A DNA stretch of 64,000 nt from Desulfosporosinus shakirovi (GTDB taxonomy: Bacteria > Bacillota > Desulfitobacteriia > Desulfitobacteriales > Desulfitobacteriaceae), in NCBI RefSeq assembly GCF_020595055.1, contig NZ_JAJDOO010000004.1, positions 124,001 to 188,000 of the forward strand, written 5' to 3'. This document shows, one piece after another, positions 45,749 through 54,682 of the stretch. Below the pieces are notes generated by a model that ran no database searches, had not been told where the DNA came from, and saw only the letters and a program-made list of their open reading frames with translations. The number at the start of each line of letters is the position of its first letter. The first letter of the stretch is position 1. The translations under genes and the position numbers were made by a program.

Positions 45749-45808
45749 TTTGGAGAATGTTTATTCCTAAGCCTTTTGGTGTATAGATGATATGCTACAA
45801 AGATCGTC

Positions 45809-46879
45809 CTAGCCTTTAACCTTGTCCATCCAATTGAATTCATCAGGGACGCTGCCATACTGAACTCCTGTGACAAAGTCAAATAGTTTTTTTGCGAATT
45901 CACCGGTTTGATTATTGTTTATCTTAATTTTTTGCCCTTTCCAAGAAAGCTCACCGACAGGAGATATGACGGCAGCTGTACCGGTGCCGAATACCTCTTC
46001 AAGCTCTCCTTTGGCATGGGCATCATACACTTCTTCAATAGAAATCTGCCGTTCAGTTGCTTTCACGCCCCAATTTTGGGCTAATTCCAGCACGGTATGA
46101 CGAGTGATTCCGCCTAATATACTGCCGCTTAGCTCTGGGGTGATGATTTCACCCTTAATCTTAAAGAAGATATTCATCGTTCCAACTTCTTCAACATATT
46201 TGCGGTGGACTGCATCCAGCCATAAGACTTGGTCAAAACCTTCGTTATGGGCTTCGGCTTGAGCGGATAGACTCAAGGCATAATTGGCCGGAGTTTTGGC
46301 TTGTCCGAGTCCGCCTTTTGTAGCGCGAACATACTTATCTTCTACTTTAATGCTTACCGGATTAAAACCAGTATCATAATAGGCTCCAACAGGAGAGAGA
46401 ATAATAAACAGTTTATAAGTACTAGCTACCTTTACCCCAATGTAGCTATCGGTAGAAATGATGAATGGTCTTATATAGAGCGAGGTGCCCAGTGTGCCGG
46501 GGATCCAGTCTTTTTCTAATTCCAATAGTTTAAATAAGCCCGCTTGAACTTCCTCAACGTCAATCGGGGGTATGCAAAGATGACCAGCTGATCGATTGAA
46601 GCGATTTAGATATTGCTTTGTTCTAAATACTGCGATCTGATTGTTTGCGGCCCTAAAGGCTTTCATCCCTTCAAAAATCGCTTGCCCATAATGAAAAACA
46701 ATGGTTGCAGGAACGAAGGCAAACTCACCATAGGGAATGATCCTTGGAGAATGCCATCCTTTGCCGGTCTCATAATCCATGACAAACATATGGTCTGTGA
46801 AAATCTTCCCAAAACCTAGCTTCTCATCGGTGGGTAATACTCCCGGTTTGTCTACTGTATTTACGATAATATCCGTCAT
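45809..46879 (-). CDS. ilvE: Branched-chain amino-acid aminotransferase
   Basis: ATG 46879 follows GGAGG and gives 356 residues; the longer frame to 46945 is less likely. It is a fold-type IV PLP enzyme: FHYGQAIFEGMKAFR, RFNRSA, the Lys-region segment LWLDAVHRKYVEEVGTMNIFF, and GSILGGITRHTVLELA. It transfers the amino group between glutamate and the keto acids of Leu, Ile and Val. Length is normal for the class. No other ilv genes are nearby. Confidence 0.93.
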   Translation of the reverse strand: MTDIIVNTVDKPGVLPTDEKLGFGKIFTDHMFVMDYETGKGWHSPRIIPYGEFAFVPATIVFHYGQAIFEGMKAFRAANNQIAVFRTKQYLNRFNRSAGHLCIPPIDVEEVQAGLFKLLELEKDWIPGTLGTSLYIRPFIISTDSYIGVKVASTYKLFIILSPVGAYYDTGFNPVSIKVEDKYVRATKGGLGQAKTPANYALSLSAQAEAHNEGFDQVLWLDAVHRKYVEEVGTMNIFFKIKGEIITPELSGSILGGITRHTVLELAQNWGVKATERQISIEEVYDAHAKGELEEVFGTGTAAVISPVGELSWKGQKIKINNNQTGEFAKKLFDFVTGVQYGSVPDEFNWMDKVKG

Positions 46880-46976
46880 AACAATTGCCTCCAAAACTCT
46901 TTTAGGTATCTTATAAATCATAATCCTTGTAAGACAGTTGTTCAATACTAAAGATAAAAAATGTTCGACTATTGAC

Positions 46977-46995
46977 CATGTATACTGTGTACATG
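46977..46995. promoter_or_regulatory. Palindromic operator candidate upstream of ilvE
   Basis: CATGTATAC-T-GTGTACATG is a 19-bp palindrome with one mismatch pair, 98 bases before the ilvE start. The binding protein is unknown. Confidence 0.45.
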
Positions 46996-47145
46996 TTTTC
47001 TGGATAATATACTTTATGTACCGTTATAGGTATATTCTGACCATTGTGTAAAAATAAAGTGGATTTACGAGCGTCAATAACAATTGATAGTGATCATTAA
47101 GAATCGAGGAATCATTTAGTGATTAGAATAAAGTATCAATCGCTA

Positions 47146-47174
47146 TTGACAGATTTGATCTAACAAGATACAAT
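47146..47174 (+). promoter_or_regulatory. Sigma-A promoter of the aroF T-box leader
   Basis: TTGACA (47146-47151), a 17-base spacer and TACAAT (47169-47174). Transcription should start near 47181. Confidence 0.8.
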
Positions 47175-47180
47175 TTCCTA

Positions 47181-47460
47181 AACACAAAACCTTTGAACAA
47201 GAGAAGTACGAAAAGTTGGGTGTATCCAGAGAGTTGCAGGCGGTGGGATTGCAACAGCATAGATTTTTCTGAATGGGCTTGTGAGGGCAGCTTGAAACTG
47301 CGGTGCAGGAGTAGACGCTGACGGGAACCCCGTCCGTTATCAGTGGGGTGCATATGATAGTATGCAAAATGAGTGGGCGATTCTATGAATCGTCAATCAG
47401 GGTGGTATCGCAGAAGTTTAAAAGCTTTTGTCCCTTTAAGGGGCAGAAGCTTTTTTATTT
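47181..47460 (+). ncRNA. T-box leader of the DAHP synthase gene
   Basis: The Stem I pattern (AGAGAG...GGTGG near 47231-47250), the T-box AGGGTGGTATCGCAG (47399-47413) and a terminator with stem 47420-47434/47440-47454 and T run make a T-box riboswitch. Uncharged tRNA would block the terminator. By alignment with the trpE leader the specifier may be TGG (Trp) at about 47275 within CTGAATGGGC; TTC (Phe) just before cannot be excluded. Confidence 0.85.
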
Positions 47461-47522
47461 TACCCTAAAACTCAATGAGTTAAGAAAGGAGTTCTCATCA
47501 TGGTATTAAGAGGTGATATCAG

Positions 47523-48539
47523 ATGGTCTTTGTACTAAAGGAGAATGTTTCGCAGGAAAAAATCAGCCAGTTTGTTCAGAGGATTGAAACTGAAGGATAT
47601 TCCACCTTTTTAAGCACGGGAACTGAGCATACTGTAGTCTGCCTGATTGGAAACACGGCAAAAATCGATGTTGACTTTATCGTTCAAACCAACGAAATTG
47701 TAGAATACGGTAAACGTGTAACTGAGCCTTATAAAGCTGTTAATCGAACAGTCCATCCGGATGATACTCTCGTTAAAGTAGGAGATATAACCATAGGAGA
47801 AGGCTTTTTTCAAGTGATTTCTGGTCCCTGCTCAGTAGAGAGTGAGGAGCAAGTTGTTCAAATCGCCAGATCTGTCAAGGCCAGTGGGGCAACATTATTG
47901 CGAGGAGGTGCATTTAAGCCGCGTACCTCACCTTACGCATTCCAAGGACTTCAGGACATGGGTATAAAGTTTCTTCTTTCCGCTAAGCAAGAAACTGGGT
48001 TGCCAATTGTTACTGAGATTATGAATCAAACCCAATTGCCCCTCTTTGAGAAAGTTGATGTAATTCAGATCGGTGCACGCAACATGCAAAATTTTGATCT
48101 GCTCAGGGAAGTTGGACGATGCAATAAACCGATACTTCTGAAAAGAGGGTTATGTAATACCATTGAAGAGTTTTTAATGAGTGCAGAATATATTATGTCT
48201 GAAGGAAACACGCAGATCATATTATGTGAAAGAGGAATTCGTACTTTCGAAACTATGACAAGAAATACGTTGGATCTTTCGGCTGTTCCATTATTAAAAC
48301 AAAAATCACATCTGCCAGTGATTGTAGATCCAAGCCATGCAGCCGGAATCCGCAGTTTAGTGGCTCCTTTATCCAAGGCTGCCATTGCGGTTGGAGCAGA
48401 TGGTCTGATGATTGAGGCCCATAATAACCCTGCAGAGGCTTTGAGTGATGGTGCTCAATCACTGGATCTGCCACAGTTCTCAGCTCTTATGAATGATTTA
48501 AAGCGGAGAGTATCTTTTGAGGGCAAGATTAATAACTAA
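47523..48539 (+). CDS. aroF: 3-deoxy-7-phosphoheptulonate synthase (AroA-beta/KDO8P-like type)
   Basis: A 338-residue enzyme from ATG 47523 with AGAGGTG upstream. The first 70 residues form the ferredoxin-like regulatory domain; the catalytic barrel has SGPCSVES, LRGGAFKPRTSPYAFQG, IGARNMQNFDLL, ILLKRG, LCERGIRTFE and DPSHAAGIR. It condenses PEP and erythrose-4-phosphate, the first step to aromatic amino acids. The feedback ligand is usually Phe/Tyr or prephenate. It sits before the trp operon and has its own T-box. Confidence 0.94.
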   Translation: MVFVLKENVSQEKISQFVQRIETEGYSTFLSTGTEHTVVCLIGNTAKIDVDFIVQTNEIVEYGKRVTEPYKAVNRTVHPDDTLVKVGDITIGEGFFQVISGPCSVESEEQVVQIARSVKASGATLLRGGAFKPRTSPYAFQGLQDMGIKFLLSAKQETGLPIVTEIMNQTQLPLFEKVDVIQIGARNMQNFDLLREVGRCNKPILLKRGLCNTIEEFLMSAEYIMSEGNTQIILCERGIRTFETMTRNTLDLSAVPLLKQKSHLPVIVDPSHAAGIRSLVAPLSKAAIAVGADGLMIEAHNNPAEALSDGAQSLDLPQFSALMNDLKRRVSFEGKINN

Positions 48540-48975
48540 ACCGTTCTAAAAATGCATATAGAGAATAAACCGTTGAAGCGGAGATAACGTTATAACGTGC
48601 ACTTACAGAGAGCGGGGGGAGCTGGAAACCCTGCAGAACGCAGTATAGCAAATGGACCGTTGAGGGCGCAATGAAACGGGTTTTCCCGGAGTATCCTGCG
48701 ACGTAACACTTACGTTATTGTGGGGAATATGTTGGTATTCTTATGAGAGTGCAGGAATAAAAATTCTGCAAAGCAAGGTGGTACCGCGAGTGAATTAAGC
48801 ACTCGTCCTTGACAAGAATGTCAACGGGCGAGTGTTTTTTTACTACTCAGAAAGTATAACTTTTCGTTGTGTACTGCAAGAAGGGCTAATACGTGCGAAG
48901 ACAGTGTCTTCGTCTGGAAGCATAAGTGCAACAATGGCGACCATCGCCTGCCACTAAAAGAAAGGAGCAAATTAT
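48540..48975 (+). other. Spacer between aroF and trpE
   Basis: It consists mostly of the T-box leader (48575-48841). No clear separate promoter was seen before it, so read-through from aroF is possible. The last 130 bases hold no recognised feature besides AAAGGAG before trpE. Confidence 0.5.
48575..48841 (+). ncRNA. T-box leader of the trp operon
   Basis: T-box AAGGTGGTACCGCG at 48775-48788 and a terminator of stem CACTCGTCC/GGGCGAGTG (48800-48808, 48826-48834) with inner TTGACA/TGTCAA and a T run. On the 3' side of Stem I the segment CAAATGGACCG (about 48646-48656) offers TGG (Trp) followed by A as the specifier. It should relieve termination when tRNA-Trp is uncharged. Confidence 0.9.
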
Positions 48976-50442
48976 ATGTTAAGACCAAGCTTAGATGATG
49001 CTAAAAAGATTGCCCAAGGGTATACGATACTACCTGTTAGCAGAGAGATTTACGCAGATATTAGAACTCCTATAGCCTTACTGAAAGCCATTGATTCCAT
49101 CAGCCACCGATATTATCTTCTGGAAAGTGTGGAGGGCGGTGAGGCTTGGGGCAGATACTCGTTTTTAGGGTTTGATCCCGTCACGCAAGTGACTTGTAAG
49201 GATAATAAAATTGAGATCAATAATGGCACGATTTTTAAGCTTGAGGGGCAAAATCCAACAGCAGTGGTCAGAGAAATCTTGTCTCAGTATAAAACCCCCC
49301 ATTTTGATTTTCTCCCTCCCTTCACAGGAGGATTTGTTGGTTATTTTGCTTACGATTTCATCAAATATTTCGAAAAGACACTTCAACCAAAAAGCATAGA
49401 CATCGATAACTTTAATGATATGGAATTAATGCTTTTCGACAAGGTGATTGCTTATGATCACTTAAAACAAAAGATCATTATCATTATCAATGTAAAAACT
49501 GAAGCATTAGAAGAAGGCTATCGGAAAGCCAGCTTCGAAATCGATAATATCATCAAGTTAATAAAGCAAAACATTTCGGAGGCAGTTAGCAAGCCCGTCT
49601 TAAAGTCTGAGATTCAGTCGGATATTTCAAAAAGCAACTATGAAGCAATGGTCCGAAAGGCAAAGGAACATATCTTCAATGGGGATATTTTTCAAGTAGT
49701 ACTATCGAGGCGTTTTACAGCTAAAATGGAAGGCAGTTTGATGGACACTTACCGGGTTTTAAGGACGACAAATCCTTCGCCGTATATGTTCTTTATAAAG
49801 ACCAAAGATGTTGAGATCGCAGGGACATCACCTGAAACTCTGGTAAAGTTGCAAAATGGCCGATTAGCAACCTTCCCGCTTGCCGGGACCAGGCCGAGAG
49901 GAGCTACGGAGGCAGAGGATAAGCAGATCGAGGAGGAATTAATGCAGGATGAAAAAGAGCTGAGCGAACACAACATGCTGGTGGACCTGGGAAGAAATGA
50001 CCTGGGCAGGATCAGTAAATTTGGCAGTGTGAAAGTAAAAGATCACCTTAAAGTTTTACGTTTTTCCCATGTGATGCACATTGCTTCAGAGGTGAACAGT
50101 GAGATAAGAGAGGATAAGGATGCCTTGGACGCGATTATGTCAGTATTGCCGGCGGGGACTCTTTCAGGAGCACCTAAGATCCGTGCCTGCGAAATAATCG
50201 ATGATTTGGAGAATGCTCGCAGAGGAATCTATGGCGGTGCAGTTGGGTATATCGATTTCTCTGGGAATATGGACACTTGTATCGCCATTAGAATGGCCGT
50301 CAAAAAGGATAATAACGTATATGTTCAGGCAGGGGCGGGTATCGTTGCTGATAGTGTTCCTGAAAGTGAGTACCTGGAGTGTGAAAATAAGGCGATGGCA
50401 GTCATACGTGCCTTGATGCTTTCTCAGGAGGTGATGGACTAA
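48976..50442 (+). CDS. trpE: Anthranilate synthase component I
   Basis: A 488-residue protein of normal length. YYLLES(V) in the N-terminus is the Trp feedback-binding motif. The chorismate-binding part has FQVVLSRRF, NPSPYMFFIK, GTSPETLV, TRPRGAT, EHNMLVDLGRNDLGR, HVMHIASEV and AGTLSGAPKIRA. It makes anthranilate from chorismate with the TrpG ammonia. ATG follows AAAGGAGC. The stop and trpG start share TAATG. Confidence 0.95.
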   Translation: MLRPSLDDAKKIAQGYTILPVSREIYADIRTPIALLKAIDSISHRYYLLESVEGGEAWGRYSFLGFDPVTQVTCKDNKIEINNGTIFKLEGQNPTAVVREILSQYKTPHFDFLPPFTGGFVGYFAYDFIKYFEKTLQPKSIDIDNFNDMELMLFDKVIAYDHLKQKIIIIINVKTEALEEGYRKASFEIDNIIKLIKQNISEAVSKPVLKSEIQSDISKSNYEAMVRKAKEHIFNGDIFQVVLSRRFTAKMEGSLMDTYRVLRTTNPSPYMFFIKTKDVEIAGTSPETLVKLQNGRLATFPLAGTRPRGATEAEDKQIEEELMQDEKELSEHNMLVDLGRNDLGRISKFGSVKVKDHLKVLRFSHVMHIASEVNSEIREDKDALDAIMSVLPAGTLSGAPKIRACEIIDDLENARRGIYGGAVGYIDFSGNMDTCIAIRMAVKKDNNVYVQAGAGIVADSVPESEYLECENKAMAVIRALMLSQEVMD

Positions 50443-51023
50443 TGATTTTACTGATCGACAACTATGACAGCTTCTCTTATAACCTGTATCAACTCATTGG
50501 GGAAATAAACGATGATATTAAAGTGGTGCGCAATGACGAGTTGAGTGTTTCAGAAATTGAAGCTCTGCAACCGACTCATATAGTTATTTCTCCGGGACCG
50601 GGTTTTCCCGTCGATGCTGGAGTTTGTGAGCAGACTATTTTAAAGCTCAAAGAATCAACCCCAATCTTGGGGGTCTGTCTCGGACATCAAGCGATCTGTG
50701 AGGCTTACGGCGCAAAAATAGTTCATGCTAAGAAAATGATGCATGGTAAAAAGAGCAGTATCCATATTGCTAACGGCAATGAGATTTTTAAAGGGCTGCC
50801 ACCGATCATCGAAGCAGCCAGATATCACTCATTGATTGCTGAAAAACAAGGCATCCCCGATGAACTGTTGGTAATTGCCGAGGATCAAAGCGGGGAAATT
50901 ATGGGTGTGAAACATCGAGATTATGAGGTGTATGGAGTTCAGTTTCATCCGGAATCTATACTGACACCGAAAGGAAAAATGATCATTGCAAACTTTCTGG
51001 GGTTAGGAGGTGCAAGTAAATGA
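50442..51023 (+). CDS. trpG: Anthranilate synthase component II (glutamine amidotransferase)
   Basis: A 193-residue class I amidotransferase: PGPGFP, GVCLGHQAI with nucleophile Cys79, and FHPESIL with catalytic His/Glu. It supplies ammonia to TrpE and may also serve PabB (no separate pabA seen). Overlaps trpE by 1 base and trpD by 4. Confidence 0.94.
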   Translation: MILLIDNYDSFSYNLYQLIGEINDDIKVVRNDELSVSEIEALQPTHIVISPGPGFPVDAGVCEQTILKLKESTPILGVCLGHQAICEAYGAKIVHAKKMMHGKKSSIHIANGNEIFKGLPPIIEAARYHSLIAEKQGIPDELLVIAEDQSGEIMGVKHRDYEVYGVQFHPESILTPKGKMIIANFLGLGGASK

Positions 51024-52036
51024 TCATGAATGCGATTTATAAAATAGTCAATGGACAAGATCTTGATCTCAATACAACGAAGGCCGTTATGGAGCAAATC
51101 ATGAATGGAGAGGCTACCAATGCCCAAATTGCATCATTTCTGACGGCCATGAGAATGAAAGGAGAAAGCATCGAGGAAATAACGGCTTGCGCTATGGTCA
51201 TGCGCGAAAAGTGTACGAAACTAAAAACGGGAATGGATGTTCTGGATATTGTTGGGACAGGCGGAGATGAAGCGAATACCTTTAACATTTCCACAATAAG
51301 TGCTCTAGTCGTGTCTGCAGCAGGTGTAGCCGTAGCCAAGCATGGGAACAGATCTGTATCGAGCAAATGCGGAAGCGCTGATCTGCTTGAAGCTTTGGGA
51401 GTGAAAATTGATGTTAACGCGGAAAAAAGCGAACAAATTCTGCGTAAGATCGGTTTGTGCTTCATGTTTGCGCCAACCTACCATGCCTCAATGAAATATG
51501 CCGCGCCGGTCCGAAGAGAACTGGCTGTCCGTACGATCTTCAATATTTTAGGTCCACTGGCGAATCCAGCCGGAGCAAACACCCAACTTTTGGGGGTTTA
51601 CGATGAAAATTTAGTAGAGCCTCTGGCTAGGGTACTATCGAATCTGGGAGTAAAGCGTGCCATGGTGGTACATGGACATGATGGCTTAGACGAGGTTACG
51701 TTATGCAGCACGACGACTGTTTGCGAGGTCTTTGAAGGCAAGTTAAATAGTTTCTTTCTTGATCCTGAACAGTTAGGTTTTAAAAAATGTACACCGGAAG
51801 AACTGGTAGGTGGGAATCCTGATGAAAATGCCAGGATTGCTTTAGATATACTGAATGGAGAGAAGGGACCTAAGCGTGATATCGTCTTGCTAAACACTGC
51901 GGTCTGTCTATATATGTTCCATAGCCATACAACACTTCGGGATTGCGTAAGATTAGCGGCAGAAATCATTGACAGTGGGACGGCCAAAGCCCAACTGGAA
52001 AAATTTATTGCCCTATCGAATGAGGTAGAATTATGA
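51020..52036 (+). CDS. trpD: Anthranilate phosphoribosyltransferase
   Basis: A 338-residue enzyme with VGTGGDEANTFNIST (PRPP binding), KHGNRSVSSKCGSADLLEALG, RTIFNILGPLANP and HGHDGLDE. It joins anthranilate to PRPP. ATG overlaps the trpG stop (ATGA), and its own stop overlaps trpC in the same way. Confidence 0.95.
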   Translation: MIMNAIYKIVNGQDLDLNTTKAVMEQIMNGEATNAQIASFLTAMRMKGESIEEITACAMVMREKCTKLKTGMDVLDIVGTGGDEANTFNISTISALVVSAAGVAVAKHGNRSVSSKCGSADLLEALGVKIDVNAEKSEQILRKIGLCFMFAPTYHASMKYAAPVRRELAVRTIFNILGPLANPAGANTQLLGVYDENLVEPLARVLSNLGVKRAMVVHGHDGLDEVTLCSTTTVCEVFEGKLNSFFLDPEQLGFKKCTPEELVGGNPDENARIALDILNGEKGPKRDIVLLNTAVCLYMFHSHTTLRDCVRLAAEIIDSGTAKAQLEKFIALSNEVEL

Positions 52037-52827
52037 TATTGGATCAGATAGCCCTTTATACAACCGGAAGAGTAGATGCATTAAAAAAGGGAAAATCATT
52101 CGATAAGATAGAAAAAGAAGCGCTGGCTATCGAAAATAAAAAACCTTTTGCTTTCGAAAAGGCCTTATCAAATAATGAGATGGCTTTTATCTGTGAGGTA
52201 AAGAAGGCCTCTCCTTCTAAGGGGATAATCAGTGAATCTTTTCCATACCTAAAAATCGCTCAGGAATATGAAAGCGCTGGTGCGAATGCAATCTCCGTAC
52301 TGACGGAACCGAAATTCTTCCTGGGCAGTGACAGCTACTTGAGCGAAATAAAGGCTCAAGTGAACATCCCTGTTCTGCGTAAGGATTTCATCATTGATAG
52401 CTATCAGATTTACGAGTCTAAAATTATTGGCGCGGATGCTGTACTGTATATCTGCGGTTTGTTGGACACAAACAGACTAAGTGAATATATCCAGATAGCC
52501 GACAGTCTGGGACTGTCAGCACTTGTGGAGACCCATACTGAAGAGGAAATTAACTCTGCCCTGAAGGCAGGTGCGAGGCTTATTGGTATCAATAATCGGA
52601 ACTTGAAAACCTTTGAAGTTGACTTGAATATGACGGCCTCTTTGAGACATCTGGTGCCAAAGGAGGTTCTGCTTGTCTCTGAAAGCGGCATCCAGAAACC
52701 TGAGGATATTATGAGGCTACGTAAAAGCGATGTTGATGCGGTGCTGATCGGAGAGGCCTTTATGAGAAATGAAGATAAGGCTGCTGTCATGAAAAACCTG
52801 CGAGGCAAACGAGGGGAAGGCCCATGA
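52033..52827 (+). CDS. trpC: Indole-3-glycerol-phosphate synthase
   Basis: A 264-residue TIM barrel: CEVKKASPSKG with the catalytic Lys, GANAISVLTEPKFFLGS, VLRKDFIID, INNRNLKTFEVDL and SESGI. It makes indoleglycerol phosphate. Overlaps trpD and trpF by 4 bases each. Confidence 0.95.
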   Translation: MILDQIALYTTGRVDALKKGKSFDKIEKEALAIENKKPFAFEKALSNNEMAFICEVKKASPSKGIISESFPYLKIAQEYESAGANAISVLTEPKFFLGSDSYLSEIKAQVNIPVLRKDFIIDSYQIYESKIIGADAVLYICGLLDTNRLSEYIQIADSLGLSALVETHTEEEINSALKAGARLIGINNRNLKTFEVDLNMTASLRHLVPKEVLLVSESGIQKPEDIMRLRKSDVDAVLIGEAFMRNEDKAAVMKNLRGKRGEGP

Positions 52828-53435
52828 CCAAAATAAAGCTGTGCGGCCTGACCAGAGTGTGTGATATTGAGGCGGTTAATGAAGCCCATCCAGACTATGT
52901 GGGCTTTGTCTTTGCCAATAGTAAACGCCGAATTACGCCAAGGGATGCCTTCGGCTTGAAAGAACTGCTGGATGATAAAATCCAGACTGTCGGGGTTTTT
53001 GTGGATGAGACAATAGAACAAATCTTGGATATTTGTTCTATTGGTATTATAGATTTTATTCAACTCCACGGACAGGAAAAGGCGACTTATATCGAAAGGC
53101 TCCGGAAGGAAAGCGGAAAGCCCGTCATCAAGGCGGTCAGAGTGCGTTCAAGGGAAGATATCAAAGCAGCCGAGAGGTTGAATTGCAACTATCTCTTACT
53201 AGATGCCTTTTCTGACAAGAGTGCAGGCGGAACAGGGGAAACCTTCGATTGGAAGGTTGTTGATGCAGTTCAGAAACCCTTTTTCTTGGCAGGCGGACTA
53301 AACAGCGAAAATGTATTGCAAGCGATGAGTGCGGTCAAGCCGTTTGGCGTAGACATAAGCAGTGGAGTCGAAACCGATGGATTTAAGGATAGGGGTAAAA
53401 TACTGGAAATAGTGAGATTGATTAGGAGTATATAA
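52824..53435 (+). CDS. trpF: Phosphoribosylanthranilate isomerase
   Basis: A 203-residue TIM barrel: KLCGLTR with the catalytic Cys, YVGFVFANSKR, VGVFVDE, IQLHGQE, LLLDAF, GGTGETFDW and GVDISSGVE. It converts PRA to CdRP. It is the last gene of the operon: a hairpin follows and trpB and trpA are not present. Confidence 0.95.
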   Translation: MTKIKLCGLTRVCDIEAVNEAHPDYVGFVFANSKRRITPRDAFGLKELLDDKIQTVGVFVDETIEQILDICSIGIIDFIQLHGQEKATYIERLRKESGKPVIKAVRVRSREDIKAAERLNCNYLLLDAFSDKSAGGTGETFDWKVVDAVQKPFFLAGGLNSENVLQAMSAVKPFGVDISSGVETDGFKDRGKILEIVRLIRSI

Positions 53436-53443
53436 AATAAGCA

Positions 53444-53475
53444 AAGCACGCCGACATTCTTCGGCGTGCTTATTG
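53444..53475. terminator. Hairpin after trpF
   Basis: AAGCACGCCGA (53444-53454) pairs with TCGGCGTGCTT (53461-53471), followed by ATTG; convergent with rubrerythrin and probably bidirectional. Confidence 0.75.
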
Positions 53476-53490
53476 TATGACTAATTTTGC

Positions 53491-54036
53491 TTATTTGAAA
53501 TAACGGTCAAGTAATCCCTTGAAGGCTCTACCGTGACGAGCTTCATCCTTACACATTTCATGAACTGTATCATGAATTGCATCTAAATTGAGTTTCTTCG
53601 CTAAAGTAGCCAGGTCCTTTTTCCCTTGAGTTGCACCACATTCAGCTTCCACCCTTAGTTGCAGGTTCTTCTTGGTGTCTGCATCAACGACTTCTCCTAA
53701 AAGTTCGGCAAACTTCGCTGCATGTTCTGCTTCTTCCCAAGCAAACCGTTTGTAAGCTTCGGCGACTTCAGGATAACCCTCCCGATCCGCTTGACGGCTC
53801 ATCGCTAGGTACATACCAACTTCTGTACATTCACCGGTAAAATTAGCTCTTAATCCTTCGATGACTTCTGGGTCAACCCCTTGAGCAATTCCTACTTTAT
53901 GCTCATCAGCCCACTCCAAAACCCCTTCAACTTTCTCTGAAAACTTACCCTTCGGGGCCTTACATTGAGGGCAAATATCGGGAGCCTCATTTCCTTCATG
54001 AATGTAACCACAGATAGCGCAAACAAATTTTTTCAT
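53491..54036 (-). CDS. Rubrerythrin, rubredoxin domain first
   Basis: A 181-residue protein with an N-terminal rubredoxin-like site C6-x2-C9 and C22-x2-C25, followed by a ferritin-like diiron domain with EEAEH and DEARH. The domain order is reversed compared with classical rubrerythrin, as in the clostridial reverse rubrerythrins that reduce peroxide and oxygen. AGAGGAGAGG precedes ATG 54036, and a good sigma-A promoter lies at 54104-54131. Confidence 0.93.
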   Translation of the reverse strand: MKKFVCAICGYIHEGNEAPDICPQCKAPKGKFSEKVEGVLEWADEHKVGIAQGVDPEVIEGLRANFTGECTEVGMYLAMSRQADREGYPEVAEAYKRFAWEEAEHAAKFAELLGEVVDADTKKNLQLRVEAECGATQGKKDLATLAKKLNLDAIHDTVHEMCKDEARHGRAFKGLLDRYFK

Positions 54037-54103
54037 TAAAATCCTCTCCTCTTTAAATATTATTATTTTATGCGTCGTTAGCTGTACGCTTTTTACATTT
54101 CTT

Positions 54104-54131
54104 ATTATATTATAATTATTATAAAAGTCAA
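54104..54131 (-). promoter_or_regulatory. Sigma-A promoter of rubrerythrin
   Basis: On the minus strand TTGACT (54131-54126), 16 bases, TATAAT (54109-54104). The start lies 68 bases downstream. Confidence 0.75.
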
Positions 54132-54162
54132 GTGATTACATAAAGTTTTTATTCCGTTCATA

Positions 54163-54435
54163 TAAAAAACCTTTACTTGAACTTTACAATTCAAACAAAG
54201 GTTTAACAAGGAACTCGTTCAGTTAAAGCTGAACATCGAGACTTCGGTGACGTAAGACTCCAGTACGATAGTCTCCGGTGGAGAGTATCGCCGAAAGCGC
54301 ACGGCCCGTAACGAATACAATTGTGCTGAGGTTAGACTTATGCCGAAGGGGCATATCCACAGACGAATACATTCGCGCCGTAGGATGGAGTCTAGCTCCT
54401 TCGCACCAAGTGCCCAGAAGTCCCCTAAAAAACGA
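54163..54435 (-). ncRNA. Structured RNA candidate with its own terminator (family not recognised)
   Basis: The minus strand ends in a terminator: stem 54190-54203/54168-54181, then six U at 54167-54162. Upstream it folds into a multi-branch: a closing helix of 54386-54393 with 54255-54262 (8 bp), hairpins at 54266-54290 (10 bp) and 54339-54355 (6 bp), and 54217-54234 (6 bp). The stretch is GC-rich against AT-rich flanks and has no plausible ORF. It lies between the Zn-ribbon gene and rubrerythrin. It does not look like RNase P, SRP RNA, tmRNA or 6S by eye. Confidence 0.65.
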
Positions 54436-54444
54436 CCTGACCTA

Positions 54445-54648
54445 TTACACTTTCTTAATCTCGCTAGTATTTATATCCGCTCCACAGCATGGGCAAAGGT
54501 AATGATAGCCAGGGATACTCATTTCGATCGACTCGATATCATTGTCGCTAAAGTCATTAATCTTGTCTATAGCCAATTCCTTTAGCGTTACCGAGTCCCA
54601 CTCAATCCCACTATGGACAGTATTACAGTAGGGACATTTATAATTCAT
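54445..54648 (-). CDS. Small zinc-ribbon protein
   Basis: A 67-residue protein (ATG 54648; GTG 54657 in frame). Two Cys pairs, YKCPYC and LCPCCG, frame a helical middle part, the pattern of a zinc ribbon. The family was not recognised. The structured RNA starts right after its stop on the same strand. Confidence 0.65.
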   Translation of the reverse strand: MNYKCPYCNTVHSGIEWDSVTLKELAIDKINDFSDNDIESIEMSIPGYHYLCPCCGADINTSEIKKV

Positions 54649-54682
54649 GGCTAACACTCACTTTCTTACATTCAATCCTATT

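Larger units (their letters stand above)
46880..47522. other. Divergent region ilvE / DAHP synthase
   Basis: It holds the palindrome at 46977, the promoter at 47146 and the T-box leader. Between 47461 and 47522 a 12-codon frame (ATG 47501, AAAGGAG upstream) overlaps the start of the DAHP synthase gene. Confidence 0.6.

Noticed and set aside
47181-48841. Tandem riboswitches of another class (for example lysine or SAM type)
   Set aside because: Both leaders carry the invariant T-box GGTGGTAYCGCR and antiterminator layout, so T-box is sufficient.
49473-49490. Fur-like GATCATTATCATTATCAA
   Set aside because: It lies deep inside the trpE coding sequence and encodes conserved-looking Ile/Asn residues; a chance match in AT-rich DNA.
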